Assembly (NCBI GenBank): GCA_964424105.1
Contig: CAYRHJ010000032.1
Location: 62,001 to 126,000 of the forward strand
DNA: 64,000 nt
Direction: 5' to 3'
DNA from: CAYRHJ01 sp964424105
GTDB taxonomy: Bacteria; Planctomycetota; Phycisphaerae; UBA1845
The notes below the pieces were generated by a model. It was not told where the DNA came from and ran no database searches. It saw nothing but the letters and a program-made list of their open reading frames with translations. Of this stretch, positions 17,071 to 26,163 are shown piece by piece (the stretch's first letter is position 1; the number at the start of each line of letters is the position of its first letter). The translations under genes were made by a program, and so were the position numbers.

Positions 17071-17691
17071 CTACTCCTTCAACAGCTTCAATGCAATGTG
17101 TTCATGCAGCCCCAGGCCCTTCATTTTTTCATAATCAAACGGTTCGCTGAATTTATGAGTGGGGCTTTCATCATTGTGGCACTTCGTGCAGGTCTCGGCG
17201 GTGATCTTGGCCATTCCGGCGGCGTACATGTCTTCATGTGTGTAGTTTTTGGACGCGGTCATGATTTCCTTGTGAAAATCGGAATAGCTGCCGCCGGGTC
17301 CGTGGCAGGATTCACAACCCACGTGTGCCAATGCATTCGCCTTGCGGACGGCTTTCGCGTCTGCGGCGTCCGGAACCTCGTAGCCGCCCGGCAGGCCAAA
17401 CCCCACGGTGTGACAGCGGAGACAGGTCGCGTCCGTCGTGTAATCTTTGGCAGGGTCCAAGCCGGCTTGAATCTTCTTTTCAGACCGTTCGTTGGGCTTG
17501 AGAATGTTCAACGCGGTCCCCATGGGCGTCTTTTCCCATGACTTGAAATGCTGGATGTGACATTTCTTGCAGGAGTTGTTGTTGACAAAGGGTACGGAGT
17601 CGTCCGCTTGCACGGGCGCTTCCCAAGCAACCAAACAAACCGCCGTCAAAACGACTGTCGCCATCAGGCTCTTCCGATTTTCTGTCTTCAT
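17071..17691 (-). CDS. tetrahaem cytochrome c, c554-like
   Basis: A 206-residue exported protein with a signal peptide (about 1-29, ending VQA). Four covalent haem-binding motifs are present: CKKCH at 41-45, CLRCH at 90-94, CESCHGPGG from 126, and CTKCH at 168-172. The spacing and the CESCHGPG phrase resemble cytochrome c554-type multihaem proteins, which pass electrons in the periplasm. No oxidoreductase or maturation gene is adjacent, so the partner is unknown. It is the only redox cytochrome in the window. Confidence 0.9.
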   Translation of the reverse strand: MKTENRKSLMATVVLTAVCLVAWEAPVQADDSVPFVNNNSCKKCHIQHFKSWEKTPMGTALNILKPNERSEKKIQAGLDPAKDYTTDATCLRCHTVGFGLPGGYEVPDAADAKAVRKANALAHVGCESCHGPGGSYSDFHKEIMTASKNYTHEDMYAAGMAKITAETCTKCHNDESPTHKFSEPFDYEKMKGLGLHEHIALKLLKE

Positions 17692-18123
17692 GCGTCAAAC
17701 TCCATTTTCTGAGATCATTGTTCGTTCACACTTGACGCACCGAACGTCACGTACCACGGTATACGCCCAACCCCTGTCATCGATAGACAACCAAACGTCC
17801 CGGACTTGCAGAACACGATTTTCGCTATTCGCTATTCGCCGCCAAGTCGATGCAAGTTGACGAGAACGCAATCGAGTGTAGCGACTTGCCACGGTTTCAC
17901 AATACCGGCGACGTTTTGCGGAGTCCGTGACGGAACCGGCGGCACCACAACGGTCGTTTACCATCGTCGAGACGTTGCCCAAGGCACGTCCCGTACGCCG
18001 GAGTGACGATCGGGACAATTCCGCCCGCGACGTCGTCACGGACGCCCGACGTTCGAGTGGCCCTGATGATCCGCCGGCCGGTTTTGATTCAGTTCCGAAG
18101 GTGTGCTAGACTCTCTCACGCCC
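17692..18123. other. intergenic region, no supported gene
   Basis: About 430 bases between divergent genes (cytochrome on minus, thioesterase on plus). A 114-codon minus-strand frame at 17695-18039 exists, but it has no ribosome site, is arginine/serine-rich and resembles no family. The region should contain both promoters; I cannot define them. A short direct repeat, TTCGCTATTCGC, lies near 17820. Confidence 0.4.
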
Positions 18124-18525
18124 ATGAAAAGGGGATTCGAACCAGGAATCGCGCGGGAAATCCGCGTCAAGGTGACCGATGCGATGTGTCCGGCCTTCGA
18201 CGGCCGAATCGTGCACCATGTTTATTCAACCTGGTCCATGGTGCATCACATGGAGGTGGCCGCCCGCAAAGTGTTGGTCGACTATCTCGACGAGGACGAG
18301 GAAGGCATCGGATCGCACGTGTCGGCTGACCATCACAGCCCGGCCGTTATCGGAACGTGGGTGACCGTGCGAGCGGAACTGGCGGAAGTGCGACACAATC
18401 GTGCCGTGTGCCGCGTGACGGCCTGGGACGGGCAACGCCTCCTCGGCGAAGGAAAGCAGGTGCAGGTCATTTTGAAAAAGGTCAAGCTGGCCCAGTTGAT
18501 CGAAAGGAGTCGAGCGAGTGGTTAA
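18124..18525 (+). CDS. hotdog-fold thioesterase, FlK-like
   Basis: A 133-residue acyl-CoA thioesterase of the fluoroacetyl-CoA thioesterase (FlK) type. The three catalytic positions of FlK appear kept: T36 in YSTWSM, E44 in HHMEVA and H70 in SADHHSP. ELAEVRHNRAVCRVTAWDG forms the central strand pair. It hydrolyses a small acyl-CoA; the true substrate need not be fluorinated. The ATG at 18124 is preferred over an in-frame GTG at 18103. The next gene starts within its last codons, so it heads a small operon. Confidence 0.8.
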   Translation: MKRGFEPGIAREIRVKVTDAMCPAFDGRIVHHVYSTWSMVHHMEVAARKVLVDYLDEDEEGIGSHVSADHHSPAVIGTWVTVRAELAEVRHNRAVCRVTAWDGQRLLGEGKQVQVILKKVKLAQLIERSRASG

Positions 18526-18838
18526 ATTGATCGCCCTATACAAAAGTCCGCCGGACAAGGCTGAATTCGACGATCACTATAACAACATCCATGCGCCCCT
18601 GGCCAAGAAGATGCCGGGTCTGCGGAAGTTGGAAGTGGCGCGAACGTTTGGTGCACCCGGTGGCGAGGCCAAGTTCTATCTCGTAGCCCAACTTTATTTC
18701 GACAACAAGGAGTCGATGTTCGCGGCCCTGAAAAGCGAGGCGGGCCAGGCCGCCGCCAAGGACGTGATGGGATTCGCCGGTGAATTGATCCACATGATGT
18801 TTGCCAACGTCGATGAATCGTCTGCCGTTTCCGTTTGA
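18518..18838 (+). CDS. EthD-like dimeric alpha-beta barrel protein
   Basis: A 106-residue protein matching the EthD family: MVKLIALYKSPPDKAEFDDH, YNNIHAPLAKKMPGLRKLEV and the C-terminal GEAKFYLVAQLYFDN strand are diagnostic. The family has a ferredoxin-like barrel fold and occurs next to catabolic enzymes, often without an assigned reaction. The start is GTG 18518 with AAAGGAG about 9 bases upstream. It overlaps the thioesterase gene by 8 bases, so the two are translationally coupled. Confidence 0.88.
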   Translation: MVKLIALYKSPPDKAEFDDHYNNIHAPLAKKMPGLRKLEVARTFGAPGGEAKFYLVAQLYFDNKESMFAALKSEAGQAAAKDVMGFAGELIHMMFANVDESSAVSV

Positions 18839-18897
18839 CGTGTCGATGAAATGCTGAATGGTTTGCTGCACGGCGCCGGATCGTAACCCGTTCCCAG

Positions 18898-18960
18898 CCG
18901 CGACGGCGTCGTTACGAAACGCGACGGCGTCGTTACGAACCGCGACGGCGTCGTTACGAA
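18898..18960. repeat. 21-bp tandem repeat, three units
   Basis: CCGCGACGGCGTCGTTACGA plus one A is repeated three times (18898, 18919, 18940), with one mismatch in the second unit, and a truncated fourth begins at 18961. The array sits between the EthD-like gene and a pair of family A repeats. The 21-bp period equals that of the array at 13624. Confidence 0.8.
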
Positions 18961-18977
18961 CCGCGATGGCCTGCCTG

Positions 18978-19044
18978 CGTCATTCCGGCGAACGCCGGAA
19001 TCCAGAAGGACGCTGCCTGGACCCCGGCTTTCGCCGGCGTGACG
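18978..19044. repeat. two family A repeats, head to head
   Basis: Copy one (18978-19006) reads in the reverse sense, CGTCATTCCGGCGAACGCCG and onward. Copy two (19016-19044) reads in the forward sense, CCTGGACCCCGGCTTTCGCC and onward. Nine bases separate them, so the pair could fold into a large cruciform upstream of the crotonase gene. Confidence 0.85.
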
Positions 19045-19078
19045 TATAGGGCGCCGGAATGAGAACAGGGTTCAATAG

Positions 19079-19966
19079 ATGACGAAAGAACCGATTATGG
19101 ATTTCCCGCAGGCCCGACCGGCTGGGTCGTTTCATTTCGAGACCATCTTGTACGCGAAGACGGCGCACCGCGCCACGATTACCATGAACAGGCCCGCGGT
19201 TCTAAACGCGGTCAATTTCACGATGTTGCGCGAGCTTCGCGAGGCCATCGAGGACGTTTCCTGGGACGACGAGATTCGGGTTCTGGTTCTGACCGGGAGC
19301 GGCGAGCGTGCGTTTTGCACCGGCGCGGACCTGAAGGAACAGCAGGAACACTGCCTGAATAACCCCGACGCCTATTGGAGGTGGATGGGCGCGTTCATCG
19401 AGGTGCACGAGAAACTGCGAAACATCGGCAAGCCCACCGTTGCGCGGCTGAACGGGATCGTGGTCGGCGGCGGCAATGAAATGAACATGTCATGTGATCT
19501 CGCCATCGCGGCTGACGACATTTACATCCGGCAGGTAGGCGCTGCGCGGGGAAGCGTGGCAGCGGCCGGCGCGACGCAGTGGCTGCCGCTGATCGTGGGC
19601 GACCGGCGGGCGCGTGAAATCCTGATGCTCTGCGAAGAGATTCCCGCAGTGAAGGCGTTGGAGTGGGGACTGGTCAATCAGGTGGTGCCGCGATTGCAAT
19701 TGGACAAGGCTGTCGATGAGATGTGCGACAAGCTGATCGACAAGCTGCCCGAGTGCATGCGTTACACCAAGCAGCAGCTAAACTATTGGCGGGAAGTATC
19801 CTGGCACCAGACGATTGGTCATGCGCGCGAGTGGTTGTCCATCCACAACCGGTCACCGGAGGTTCACGAGGGCACGCAAGCCTTCGTCGACAAACGACCG
19901 ATCGACTATGTGGGCGTCCGAAAGGGATTAACCCCCGACAAGCATTTGCCAACACGGAAAAAGTGA
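19079..19966 (+). CDS. enoyl-CoA hydratase/isomerase (crotonase) family protein
   Basis: A 295-residue crotonase-fold enzyme acting on an acyl-CoA. The oxyanion-hole segments are FCTGADLKE (79-87) and GIVVGGGNE (126-134), with E134 in the place of the first catalytic glutamate of hydratases. By hand alignment the second glutamate (E164 in rat crotonase) is a glycine here, in the QVGAARGS segment. So an isomerase, hydrolase or other crotonase reaction is more likely than classical hydration. It follows the thioesterase and EthD-like genes in the same direction after a repeat-filled gap of 240 bases. A role in acyl-CoA catabolism is inferred. Confidence 0.85.
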   Translation: MTKEPIMDFPQARPAGSFHFETILYAKTAHRATITMNRPAVLNAVNFTMLRELREAIEDVSWDDEIRVLVLTGSGERAFCTGADLKEQQEHCLNNPDAYWRWMGAFIEVHEKLRNIGKPTVARLNGIVVGGGNEMNMSCDLAIAADDIYIRQVGAARGSVAAAGATQWLPLIVGDRRAREILMLCEEIPAVKALEWGLVNQVVPRLQLDKAVDEMCDKLIDKLPECMRYTKQQLNYWREVSWHQTIGHAREWLSIHNRSPEVHEGTQAFVDKRPIDYVGVRKGLTPDKHLPTRKK

Positions 19967-20519
19967 TTCGGACTTTCCAATGGTAACGTTGACGAGACGT
20001 GGCGCGATTATTGAACTTTGAATGGTGTAATGACGTCGATCCGTCGCAGCCGCAGAACCGTCACCCCGGCGAAAGCCGGGGTCCAGAAATGCAGACAGGT
20101 AGGCGTGCGAGAGGACAAGGGAACGTCGATTCGCATCTGAACCGAACCGCGACGGCCTGCCTGTACGTGCCTGCCTGTGCCGGCACGGCAGACAGGTACG
20201 AACGCAGACAGGTCAACGGACCGGGTAGAAAGCCATTGGCGTTCTGGATTCCGGCGTTCGCCGGAATGACGGAAGCTCGCGCGTACCCCTGGATTCCGGC
20301 GTTCGCCGGAACGACGGACAACGACGTCACCAATACGTTGATGAGTCACCGAACTGATCGGACACCCGTGCCCGACATACAACATGAACTTCAAGACAGC
20401 CAGGCCGGACATCTGGTCGATGAGTATGTATTCTGTCTGCACATTTTGGCGCAATCGTTCGTGGATCATCTGTGCTCGACAACGGTGTACAGCGCGAGAA
20501 CGGTGGATAAAAGGGAATA
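19967..20519. repeat. intergenic region with three family A repeats
   Basis: No supported gene lies in these 553 bases. Family A copies are at 20059-20086 (reverse), 20243-20271 and 20288-20317 (both forward). A TGCCTGTACGTGCCTGCCTG-like stretch with its complement (CAGACAGG) near 20155-20215 forms a further hairpin. The apparent 173-codon plus frame at 19999-20520 is largely the translation of these repeats. The promoter of the glycogen/trehalose cluster should be here, but I cannot mark it. Confidence 0.7.
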
Positions 20520-22640
20520 ATGGGAACTGGAAGGACTGTTACGAATCCCATGTCAAAACGGGCATCATTGAGCCACGACCTGTCGGGGATGAACCAGCCC
20601 GCGGACGCCTTGCGCGATCACAAATCAGACGCCAACATCAACTCGAAATCCAATCCCATAACAGGCAGTCCATTGCAGCGAATCTGGATTGAACGGGTGC
20701 GACCCGAAGTGGATGGCGGCAAGTGGCCGGCCAAGGGAATCGTGGGGGATCGGTTCGCGGTGGAGGCTGACCTGGTTGCCGACGGGCACGATGTCGTCAC
20801 CGGCATCTTGCTTTTCCGGCACGAGAACAAGGAAAAATGGCATGAATCCACGCTAGAACCGATCGGGAATGACCGATTCCGTGCGGAATTCGTTCTAACA
20901 GAACTGGGCCTGTGGCAATACACCGTTGAAGTTTGGGTGGACGAATTCCGTACGTGGAAATCCGGTCTGGTTAAGAAGCTTGATGCGAAACAAGATATTC
21001 AGTTGGAACTTCAAACCGGTACGGAGCTATTTGCTGCCGCCGCCGAACGGGCGACAGGCGAAAATCAAAAGACACTTCAATCGGCAACGCAGATGCTCGC
21101 TGACAAACGAACGGGCATTGACGCCCGCGTGCGTGTGGCCCTTGATTCGCGAAACGACGAACTGATCGCCTGTCCAAATCGGAGTCAGGCTACGCGCTAT
21201 GATCGCGTGCTGGAAGTTCGCGCGGACCGCGACAAGGCGCGTTTTTCAACCTGGTATGAAATTTTTCCCAGATCGACGGGCAGCGGTGGTCGACATGGTA
21301 CGTTTCGTGACGTTGAGAAACGGCTTGCCTATATCGCGTCCATGGGATTCGACGTCGTCTACTTCCCGCCCGTTCACCCCATTGGAACCAGTTTTCGCAA
21401 AGGCAAGAACAATTCACTGCAAGCCCAGCCGTCGGAGCCGGGCAGTCCGTGGGCGATTGGCGGAAAGGACGGCGGGCACCTGGCCATCCATCCCGAGCTT
21501 GGCACCGTTGAAGATTTTCGCCGACTGGTGATTTCAGCTAGGGAACACGATTTAGAAGTAGCACTGGATATTGCGTTCCAAGCATCCCCGGACCACCCCT
21601 ACGTCACCGACCATCCCGATTGGTTCAAACGTAGGCCTGATGGGTCGATTCAGTATGCGGAGAATCCGCCGAAGAAGTATCAGGATATTTATCCGTTCGA
21701 TTTTGCGTGTGCGGATTGGGAGGGGTTGTGGCGGGAATTGCACGGCGTCTTTATTTTCTGGATCAAACAGGGCGTGCGAATTTTCCGCGTAGATAATCCG
21801 CATACCAAGCCGTTGAATTTCTGGGCGTGGTGTATTCGAGACATTCAACGAGATTATCCGGACGTTATTTTTCTGGCTGAGGCGTTTACGCGGCCTAAAC
21901 TGATGTACGCGCTCGCTAAAGCAGGATTCACACAATCATATACGTACTTTACATGGCGGAACACGAGTTGGGAGCTTCGCGCGTATCTGGAGGAACTGAC
22001 GGCCACGGAAGTGAACGATTACTTTCGCCCCAATTTTTGGCCCAACACGCCGGATATCCTTCCGGAACATTTGCAATGCGGCGGTCGGGCGGCGTTTGTT
22101 GGCCGACTGGTGCTCGCGGCCACGATGACCAGCAATTATGGAATTTATGGTCCGGCGTTTGAACTAATGGAGCATGTCGCCCGGCCGGGTTCTGAAGAAT
22201 ATCTGGACAACGAAAAATACGAAATCAAGGAATGGAAGCTGGACGATCCGAACAGTCTGCGGCCTGTGATCACGCGGATCAACCGAGCGCGTCGTGAACA
22301 GGCGGCACTACAGAGCACTGGGAACCTTCGATTTCATCGGTCGGACAACGAGCAGATCATTTGCTACAGCAAGCACACGGATGATCAGGCCAATCGAATG
22401 TTGATGGTGGTGAATCTTGATTTTGGTCACAGGCAGTCGGGGTGGGTGGATCTCGATCTTGGATGGTTGGGGATTGGCGCTGACGAGACTTATCAAGTGC
22501 ATGATCTGCTCAGCGATGCCCGTTATTTGTGGCGGGGCTCGCGCAATTACGTTGAATTGCATCCCCACGTCATGCCGGCGCACGTTTTCGCCGTGCGACG
22601 ATTCACCGGCCACGAACATGGTTTTGATTATTTCGCATGA
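20520..22640 (+). CDS. glgE: maltose-1-phosphate maltosyltransferase
   Basis: A 706-residue GH13_3 enzyme that transfers maltose from maltose-1-phosphate to alpha-1,4-glucan in the cytoplasm. An N-terminal beta domain (about 55-150) is followed by the catalytic barrel. WYEIFPRSTGSGGRHGTFRD, YFPPVHPIG and KGKNNS...PWAIG are GlgE hallmarks. The nucleophile is D425 in FRVDNPHTKP, and the acid/base is the glutamate of FLAEAFTRP. NYGIYGPAFEL and KYEIKEW close the barrel region. Length is usual for the family (650-700), with about 40 extra N-terminal polar residues. The stop overlaps the treS-mak start (ATGA), so the two are coupled: TreS-Mak supplies the GlgE substrate. Confidence 0.96.
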   Translation: MGTGRTVTNPMSKRASLSHDLSGMNQPADALRDHKSDANINSKSNPITGSPLQRIWIERVRPEVDGGKWPAKGIVGDRFAVEADLVADGHDVVTGILLFRHENKEKWHESTLEPIGNDRFRAEFVLTELGLWQYTVEVWVDEFRTWKSGLVKKLDAKQDIQLELQTGTELFAAAAERATGENQKTLQSATQMLADKRTGIDARVRVALDSRNDELIACPNRSQATRYDRVLEVRADRDKARFSTWYEIFPRSTGSGGRHGTFRDVEKRLAYIASMGFDVVYFPPVHPIGTSFRKGKNNSLQAQPSEPGSPWAIGGKDGGHLAIHPELGTVEDFRRLVISAREHDLEVALDIAFQASPDHPYVTDHPDWFKRRPDGSIQYAENPPKKYQDIYPFDFACADWEGLWRELHGVFIFWIKQGVRIFRVDNPHTKPLNFWAWCIRDIQRDYPDVIFLAEAFTRPKLMYALAKAGFTQSYTYFTWRNTSWELRAYLEELTATEVNDYFRPNFWPNTPDILPEHLQCGGRAAFVGRLVLAATMTSNYGIYGPAFELMEHVARPGSEEYLDNEKYEIKEWKLDDPNSLRPVITRINRARREQAALQSTGNLRFHRSDNEQIICYSKHTDDQANRMLMVVNLDFGHRQSGWVDLDLGWLGIGADETYQVHDLLSDARYLWRGSRNYVELHPHVMPAHVFAVRRFTGHEHGFDYFA

Positions 22641-25600
22641 AACGGCCTGGACATGAAAAAGTGCCGCGGCGGGATCCGCTATGGTACAAGGACGCGGTCA
22701 TCTACGAACTTCACGTTCGGGCGTATTGCGATTCGAACGGTGACGGGATCGGCGATTTCAACGGCCTGGTCAGCAAGCTCGATTATCTGGCGGAGTTGGG
22801 AGTCACGGCGCTGTGGCTGTTGCCGTTTTATCCATCGCCGTTGAGGGACGACGGTTACGACATCGCGGATTACACGAAGGTGAATCCTTCGTACGGGACG
22901 CTGGCGGATTTCAAGCGATTTTTGCGTGAAGCGCACGCCCGCGGTCTGCGCGTCATCACCGAGCTGGTCGTCAACCACACGTCGAACGAGCACCCCTGGT
23001 TTCAACGATCGCGGGAAGCGCCGCCGGGCAGTCGAGCGCGAGAGTTCTACGTGTGGAGCGACACGGCGGATCGGTACGGCGATACGCGCATCATCTTTCA
23101 AGATTTCGAGACGTCGAATTGGGCGTGGGACCCGGTGGCGAAGGCGTACTATTGGCATCGTTTTTATTCTCACCAGCCTGATCTGAATTTTGACAATCCG
23201 GAGGTTCATGAAGCGTTGTTTCGGGTGGTCGATTTTTGGATGGCGATGGGCGTCGATGGGATGCGGCTGGATGCCGTTCCGTACCTTTTCGAACGGGAGG
23301 GTACGAATTGCGAAAACCTGCCGGAGACTCACGCGTTTCTGAAGAAGCTGCGGTCGTACGTGGACGGCAAGTACCCGGAGCGAATGCTGCTGGCGGAGGC
23401 GAATCAATGGCCTGAAGACGCGGCGGCCTACTTCGGGAAGGGTGACGAATGTCACATGAATTTTCATTTTCCGCTGATGCCTCGGATGTTCATGGGCGTC
23501 AATTTGGAGGACCGTTTTCCGATCGTGGACATTTTGAGCCAGACGCCGGAGATTGCGGAAACGTGCCAGTGGGCCACTTTTTTGCGGAATCACGACGAAC
23601 TGACGTTGGAAATGGTGACGGACGAAGACCGGGACTACATGTGGCGGGTGTACGCGGAGGACCGCCAAGCGCGCATCAATCTGGGCATCCGCCGGCGGCT
23701 CGCGCCGCTGGTTGGAACACGTCGCAAGATCGAGCTATTGAACGCCTTGCTGTTCTCGCTTCCGGGGACTCCGGTCTTGTATTACGGGGACGAGATCGGG
23801 ATGGGGGACAATATATATCTGGGGGACCGCGACGGCGTGCGGACGCCGATGCAGTGGAGTCCCGATCGGAACGCCGGATTCTCGCGTGCCAATCCGCAAC
23901 GACTGTATCTGCCGGTTATTGTTGACCCGGAGTATCACTTCGAAGCGGTGAACGTGGAGACGGGCCTGGCCAACCCGTCGTCGCTGCTGTGGTGGATGAA
24001 GCGTTTGATCGGGATGTGCAACCGTCACAAGGCGTTTGGGCGGGGCGATTTCAAGTTGCTTCACCCGGACAACAGAAAAGTGCTGGCGTTCGTTCGCTCG
24101 TACGAGGGCGAACGGATCCTTGTTGTGGCCAATCTGTCGCGCCACTGTCAACACGTGGAACTGCCCCTTGGTGAATACGTGGGGCAGGTTCCGGAAGAGC
24201 TTTTTGGGCGAGTTCCCTTTCCGGTCATCAAGGAGCAGCCCTATTTTCTGTCGCTCAGCCCGCATGCGTTTTACTGGTTCAAGCTGACGCAGAGCTTGTC
24301 GGAGGAATCGGTCACGAGGGAGATCGACGATCTGGGGACGATTGGGAGTGTTTCGGACCTGCTCTCGGGAGTTCAACGAAGTCGCGTCGACCGGCTGCTG
24401 GTGGGCTACTTGACCCGACAGCGATGGTTTCGATCGAAATCCCGCCGGGTGAGCGGGGCGCGTATTATCGAAAACGTTGAGTTGGCAGATGAATCGGTCA
24501 TTCTGCTGGTTGAGGTTGAGTTTTTCGAGGGTCCGGCGGAAGTGTATCTGGTTCCGTTGAGCGTGTGTGCGTTGGAAGATCGCTCCATGACGGTCGCGGC
24601 TCGGAAAGAGACGGGCGAAGAATCGGAGCGGATTTTTGCGGAGCCATCGCAAAGGGTTCTGGACTCCGGCGTTCGCCGGAGTGACGTGCGGGGGGTTCTG
24701 GGGAAGATTCAGTGGAGGCAGGCCGCGCAAGAGGTCTCGGTTGGTAGAAGACCGCTCCCTGACGGTGGCGGCTCTGAAGGAGACGGTGGCGGCTCTGAAA
24801 GTGGTGAAAGACCGCTCCCTGACGGTGGCGGCTCGGAAAGAGACGGTCGGGGGTCGGTCCGTGAGGCGGTGGTCAGTGACGCGGCGGAGTCGGCATCGTT
24901 CGCGTCTGGGATTTTGGAGATGATGGCTGAACGACGGAGCCTGCGTGGGAGTCGGGGTCGCTTGGTGACGTGGATCAGCGGTGGCTGGCGAGAACGGGAT
25001 AACGTTATGTCGCTGGTACCGAAAGCGGGATCGGCGGAACAGACGAACACGTGCATCGTTTTTGATCAGGCGTACATGCTGAAGCTTCAGCGAGTCGTTG
25101 ATTGGGGTACCAACGCCGACGTGCAGATGCTCCGCTTCCTGAACGAGCGGACCGGCTACCGGCACGTGCCCGAATTACTGGGGACGATGGAATACGTCGT
25201 GCCTGGCCGGGAGCCGGCGGTCTTGGTTGCGTTGCAGAGGTTTGTGCCCAATGAAGGGGATGCGTGGCAGTTCATGCTCGACGCGCTGGATCATTTTTAC
25301 GAGCATGCGCAGGCTTGGCCCGATGGCGAGGAACCGGAAATCCTTGCGGTCTCGGCGGTCGAGCTTTCCACGCGAGCGCTTCCGGAAATGATTGGACAAG
25401 CATTCGGTTCGTACATTCCACTCGTCCGATTGCTGGGGCAACGGACGGCTGAGCTTCACGAGGCACTTGGATCGGAAACGCGGGATCGGGATTTCACAGC
25501 GCAGGCGTTTTCGGAGCTACATCAACGGTCGCTGTATCAATCGGCTCGTGCTCGATTGATCGAGACGAGCAACCTGGTGCGATCGTCGATGAACCGTTGG

Positions 25601-26158
25601 TCGGCGGAGGATCGCGAATTGGCGGTACGATTCCTGGATCGGACCTCTGTCGTCGAGGAGCGCTTGCGGCGCATCACGATGCGGAAGATCGAGGCGGTTC
25701 GAATTCGCTGCCACGGGGACTACCATTTGGGGCAAGTGCTGTATACGGGCAAGGATTTTGTGATCATTGATTTCGAAGGTGAGCCGGCCCGGCCTATCAG
25801 TGAACGCCGGTTCAAGCGATGTCCGCTGCGGGACGTTGCGGGGATGTTGCGATCGTTTCATTACGCGGCGGTGTCGGCGCTTCGCCAACGGGAGGAGTCG
25901 GACATAGAGTTAGACAAGCTCAATCGTTGGAGCCGGGTGTGGACGGATTGGATGGGGGCGGTGTTCGTTGGGGCGTATTTGGAGGCATTGAAGCCTACGA
26001 CCCTGGTTCCCGGTCGCAAGGAGGACGTGGAGGGGTTGCTTCAGTTTTACTTGGTCGAAAAGTGCATTTACGAGCTGGGCTACGAGCTGAATAATCGTCC
26101 CGATTGGGTGTCCATCCCGCTGCTGGGACTGGAAGCGCTCCTCCAAGGTGAAAGGTAA
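22637..26158 (+). CDS. treS: trehalose synthase fused to maltokinase
   Basis: A 1173-residue bifunctional enzyme. Residues ~1-560 are TreS (GH13_16), which interconverts trehalose and maltose: D212 in MRLDAVPYLFE is the nucleophile, E254 in LAEANQWPED the acid/base and D320 in NHDELT the third acid. From ~585 comes the maltokinase (Mak/Pep2), which phosphorylates maltose with ATP. Its kinase core includes IRCHGDYHLGQVLYTG and FVIIDFEGEPARP. Fused TreS-Mak proteins are known and feed GlgE. The oddity is residues ~647-740, where the Mak cap domain is interrupted by low-complexity sequence (RPLPDGGGSE repeats, LDSGVRRSD) that is the in-frame translation of DNA repeat families A and B. Whether the cap still folds is an open question. 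Confidence 0.95.
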   Translation: MKRPGHEKVPRRDPLWYKDAVIYELHVRAYCDSNGDGIGDFNGLVSKLDYLAELGVTALWLLPFYPSPLRDDGYDIADYTKVNPSYGTLADFKRFLREAHARGLRVITELVVNHTSNEHPWFQRSREAPPGSRAREFYVWSDTADRYGDTRIIFQDFETSNWAWDPVAKAYYWHRFYSHQPDLNFDNPEVHEALFRVVDFWMAMGVDGMRLDAVPYLFEREGTNCENLPETHAFLKKLRSYVDGKYPERMLLAEANQWPEDAAAYFGKGDECHMNFHFPLMPRMFMGVNLEDRFPIVDILSQTPEIAETCQWATFLRNHDELTLEMVTDEDRDYMWRVYAEDRQARINLGIRRRLAPLVGTRRKIELLNALLFSLPGTPVLYYGDEIGMGDNIYLGDRDGVRTPMQWSPDRNAGFSRANPQRLYLPVIVDPEYHFEAVNVETGLANPSSLLWWMKRLIGMCNRHKAFGRGDFKLLHPDNRKVLAFVRSYEGERILVVANLSRHCQHVELPLGEYVGQVPEELFGRVPFPVIKEQPYFLSLSPHAFYWFKLTQSLSEESVTREIDDLGTIGSVSDLLSGVQRSRVDRLLVGYLTRQRWFRSKSRRVSGARIIENVELADESVILLVEVEFFEGPAEVYLVPLSVCALEDRSMTVAARKETGEESERIFAEPSQRVLDSGVRRSDVRGVLGKIQWRQAAQEVSVGRRPLPDGGGSEGDGGGSESGERPLPDGGGSERDGRGSVREAVVSDAAESASFASGILEMMAERRSLRGSRGRLVTWISGGWRERDNVMSLVPKAGSAEQTNTCIVFDQAYMLKLQRVVDWGTNADVQMLRFLNERTGYRHVPELLGTMEYVVPGREPAVLVALQRFVPNEGDAWQFMLDALDHFYEHAQAWPDGEEPEILAVSAVELSTRALPEMIGQAFGSYIPLVRLLGQRTAELHEALGSETRDRDFTAQAFSELHQRSLYQSARARLIETSNLVRSSMNRWSAEDRELAVRFLDRTSVVEERLRRITMRKIEAVRIRCHGDYHLGQVLYTGKDFVIIDFEGEPARPISERRFKRCPLRDVAGMLRSFHYAAVSALRQREESDIELDKLNRWSRVWTDWMGAVFVGAYLEALKPTTLVPGRKEDVEGLLQFYLVEKCIYELGYELNNRPDWVSIPLLGLEALLQGER
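24576..24855. repeat. family A and B repeats inside the treS-mak gene
   Basis: Within the coding frame lie family B at 24576-24616 (CGCTCCATGACGGTCGCGGC), family A at 24658-24686 (GGACTCCGGCGTTCGCCGGA), family B at 24748-24799 and family B again at 24808-24855. The last two read RPLPDGGGSEGDGGGS and RPLPDGGGSERDGRGS in the protein. All are in frame and add no stop. The count of family B units may vary between strains. Confidence 0.88.
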
Positions 26159-26163
26159 TCAAC

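Noticed and set aside
17695..18039. 114-codon minus-strand open frame next to the cytochrome gene
   Set aside because: It has no ribosome site and no recognisable domain, its composition is arginine/serine-rich, and it lies in a divergent promoter region.
19999..20520. 173-codon plus frame ahead of glgE
   Set aside because: Most of it is the translation of three family A repeats and a hairpin, with no conserved domain.
24748..24855. Possible CRISPR array inside treS-mak
   Set aside because: The units vary, are adjacent without constant-length spacers, keep the reading frame, and no cas gene is in the window.
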